DNA from: an uncultured Bacteroidales bacterium
Lineage (GTDB): Bacteria > Bacteroidota > Bacteroidia > Bacteroidales > UBA932
Direction: 5' to 3'
Assembly: GCA_946625485.1 (NCBI GenBank)
Contig: CAMOTB010000011.1
Coordinates: forward strand, 1 to 36,118
DNA length: 36,118 nucleotides
Below are positions 34,728-36,118 of the stretch, one piece after another. How positions within the stretch are numbered: position 1 is the first letter of the stretch; the number at the start of each line of letters is the position of its first letter. The position numbers were made by a program, and so were the translations under genes. Under the pieces are notes generated by a model. The model ran no database searches. It had not been told where the DNA came from and saw nothing but the letters and a program-made list of their open reading frames with translations.

Positions 34728-34735
34728 TAAATTTG
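34728..34735 (+). promoter_or_regulatory. Promoter -7 box of gyrA
   Basis: TAAATTTG, a full TAnnTTTG match, 38 bases before the gyrA ATG. No clear -33 element. Confidence 0.5.
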
Positions 34736-34773
34736 TACGTTTATAACAGGCCAATATTTATAGAAGAAAAGAT

Positions 34774-36118
34774 ATGAGTGAAGAAATGACCAAAGAAACG
34801 ATTCACGGTCTCATCGAGCCGGTCGAGATCGACCACGAGATGCGGACCGCCTACATCGACTATTCGATGTCCGTTATCGTTTCCCGGGCTCTGCCGGATG
34901 TCAGAGACGGACTCAAGCCGGTCCAGCGGAGAGTGCTCTTCGGCATGGACGGCCTGGGACTGAGCTATTCCGGACAGACCAAGAAATCCGCAAGAATCGT
35001 CGGTGAAGTCTTGGGTAAGTTCCACCCCCACGGAGACTCCAGCGTATACGATGCCATGGCCCGTCTGGCCCAGAACTGGAACCAGCGCTATCCCCTGGTT
35101 TACGGACAGGGCAACTTCGGCTCCATGGACGGCGATCCGGTTGCGGCCATGCGATACACCGAGGCGAAGCTGGAAAAAATGGCGGAAGATGTCCTGTCCG
35201 ACCTGGACAAGGATACCGTGGACTTCCAGCTCAACTTTGACGATACCATCCCGGAGCCGACCGTCCTGCCGACCAAGGCGCCGCTCCTGCTGCTCAACGG
35301 TTCTTCCGGCATCGCCGTAGGTATGGCGACCAACATGGCGCCCCACAACCTCAGCGAGTGCTGCGACGCGATCTGCGCTTACATTGACAATCCGGACATC
35401 ACGACCGAGGAGCTGATGGAGCACATCAAGGGTCCCGATTTCCCGACCGGAGGCATCATCCAGGGCCGCCAGGGCATCATCGACGCCTACAACACCGGCC
35501 GCGGCAAGGTCGTCGTCCGGGCCAAGACCGAGATCGAAGAGCTGGACAACGGCCGCGAGGTCATCGTTGTCACGGAGATCCCCTACATGGTCAACAAGAG
35601 CGAGATGATCAAGCGCATCGGCGAAATGGTCGAGGACAAGCGCATCGAAGGCATCTCCGACATCAAGGAACTCACCAGCCGCGAGGGCATCCGCATCGTT
35701 TTTTATCTCAAGAAGGATGCCAATGCCAACGTCGTGCTGAACACCCTCTTCAAGTATACGGCCCTCCAGTCCAGCTTCGCCATCAACAATGTCGCGCTGG
35801 TCAAGGGACGTCCCCGCACCCTCTCCCTCAAGGAGATGATCGCCAACTTCGTGGACTTCCGCCACGAGGTGGTGGTGCGCCGCACCAAGTTCGACCTCGA
35901 CAAGGCCCAGAAGAGGGCACATATCCTCGAAGGCCTTCTCCGCGCCATCGACGTGATCGACGAGATCATCGCCATCATCCGTCGCTCCGCCACCATCGAA
36001 GAGGCCAAGGCCGAGCTCGTCGCCACTTTCGGCTTCTCCGAGACGCAGGCCACCGCCATCGTCGAGATGCGCCTGCGCCAGCTCACCGGACTCGAGAAGG
36101 AGAAGCTCCAGGCCGAGT
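34774..36118 (+). CDS. gyrA: DNA gyrase subunit A, C-terminal part cut off by the window
   Basis: ATG 34774 opens a frame that continues to the window end, giving 448 residues of the breakage-reunion domain; the coiled-coil end and the C-terminal beta-pinwheel are outside. With GyrB it introduces negative supercoils. The catalytic tyrosine is Tyr128 in [10 protein letters not shown], and [12 protein letters not shown] precedes it. The quinolone-resistance region reads [19 protein letters not shown]; the positions equivalent to E. coli Ser83 and Asp87 are Ser89 and Asp93, the unmutated state. GyrA rather than ParC is chosen for the close match across this region. It is divergent from the Clp-N gene. 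Confidence 0.97.
   Translation, partial: MSEEMTKETIHGLIEPVEIDHEMRTAYIDYSMSVIVSRALPDVRDGLKPVQRRVLFGMDGLGLSYSGQTKKSARIVGEVLGKFHPHGDSSVYDAMARLAQNWNQRYPLVYGQGNFGSMDGDPVAAMRYTEAKLEKMAEDVLSDLDKDTVDFQLNFDDTIPEPTVLPTKAPLLLLNGSSGIAVGMATNMAPHNLSECCDAICAYIDNPDITTEELMEHIKGPDFPTGGIIQGRQGIIDAYNTGRGKVVVRAKTEIEELDNGREVIVVTEIPYMVNKSEMIKRIGEMVEDKRIEGISDIKELTSREGIRIVFYLKKDANANVVLNTLFKYTALQSSFAINNVALVKGRPRTLSLKEMIANFVDFRHEVVVRRTKFDLDKAQKRAHILEGLLRAIDVIDEIIAIIRRSATIEEAKAELVATFGFSETQATAIVEMRLRQLTGLEKEKLQAE

Larger units (their letters stand above)
34684..34761. repeat. Nested inverted repeats between the Clp-N gene and gyrA
   Basis: Outer arms ATAAATATTGG (34684-34694) and CCAATATTTAT (34751-34761) match exactly over 11 bp. 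Inside, 34695-34711 and 34721-34738 are imperfectly complementary (GTACAAA and TAGCAAAA blocks) and contain the two facing -7 boxes. Confidence 0.6.

Noticed and set aside
33135..34754. 539-codon minus-strand frame opposite phoH
   Set aside because: Its sequence is antisense to phoH and crosses the Clp-N gene in another frame. The latter two genes have clear families, promoters and stops.
34774..36118. Topoisomerase IV subunit A (parC) instead of gyrA
   Set aside because: The [12 protein letters not shown] and [10 protein letters not shown] segments and the quinolone region match GyrA closely.

Overview
The window looks like a chromosome segment from a member of the Bacteroidota, most likely the order Bacteroidales. 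The evidence is a SusC/SusD outer-membrane pair, many lipoproteins with short Bacteroidota-type signal peptides, BACON and FISUMP domains, repeated matches to the Bacteroidota -7 promoter box TAnnTTTG, and few clear Shine-Dalgarno sites. Base composition is GC-rich for the group by eye. Genes are packed tightly: no gene-free stretch exceeds about 220 bases, and I saw no tRNA, rRNA, CRISPR array or insertion sequence.

Region 1 (1-22990, all minus strand) is a polysaccharide/nucleoside utilisation locus read from right to left. A LacI-type regulator is followed by susC, susD, a BACON-FISUMP lipoprotein, a propeller-like lipoprotein, a lipoprotein nucleoside hydrolase, a second paralogous propeller-like lipoprotein, an unrecognised lipoprotein and a CotH-kinase-like lipoprotein. 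A probable internal promoter then precedes ribokinase, a GRP-type sugar permease, two tandem exported LacZ-like GH2 enzymes, and a copper P-type ATPase gene that overlaps the last GH2 gene and runs off the window. The logic is ribose scavenging: capture at the outer membrane, N-glycosidic cleavage of nucleosides in the envelope, ribose uptake, phosphorylation to ribose-5-phosphate. It resembles the ribose-utilisation (rus) loci described in Bacteroides thetaiotaomicron, but with two beta-galactosidase-like enzymes and a CotH-like protein added. A palindrome, TTGCGCAA, recurs upstream of susC and over the lacI promoter and is a good candidate operator.

Region 2 (about 23000-26510) holds dnaK with a strong terminator, an RluA-type pseudouridine synthase, and a small membrane-anchored AraC-type regulator that converges on it.

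Region 3 (33137 down to 26541, minus strand) looks like one complete transcription unit: promoter, SPOR lipoprotein, an M28-peptidase-like protein fused to a TonB C-terminal domain and lacking most metal ligands, leuS, two tandem YitT-family membrane proteins, terminator.

Region 4 (33140-36118) holds phoH, divergent from region 3 across a 12-bp perfect inverted repeat; a stand-alone Clp N-domain protein converging on phoH; and gyrA (cut by the window end), divergent from the Clp-N gene across a near-symmetrical pair of promoters.

The most interesting items are the pseudo-M28/TonB fusion, the composition of the ribose locus with its paralogous unassigned lipoproteins and CotH-like protein, the LacI operator set, and the phoH/SPOR inverted repeat.
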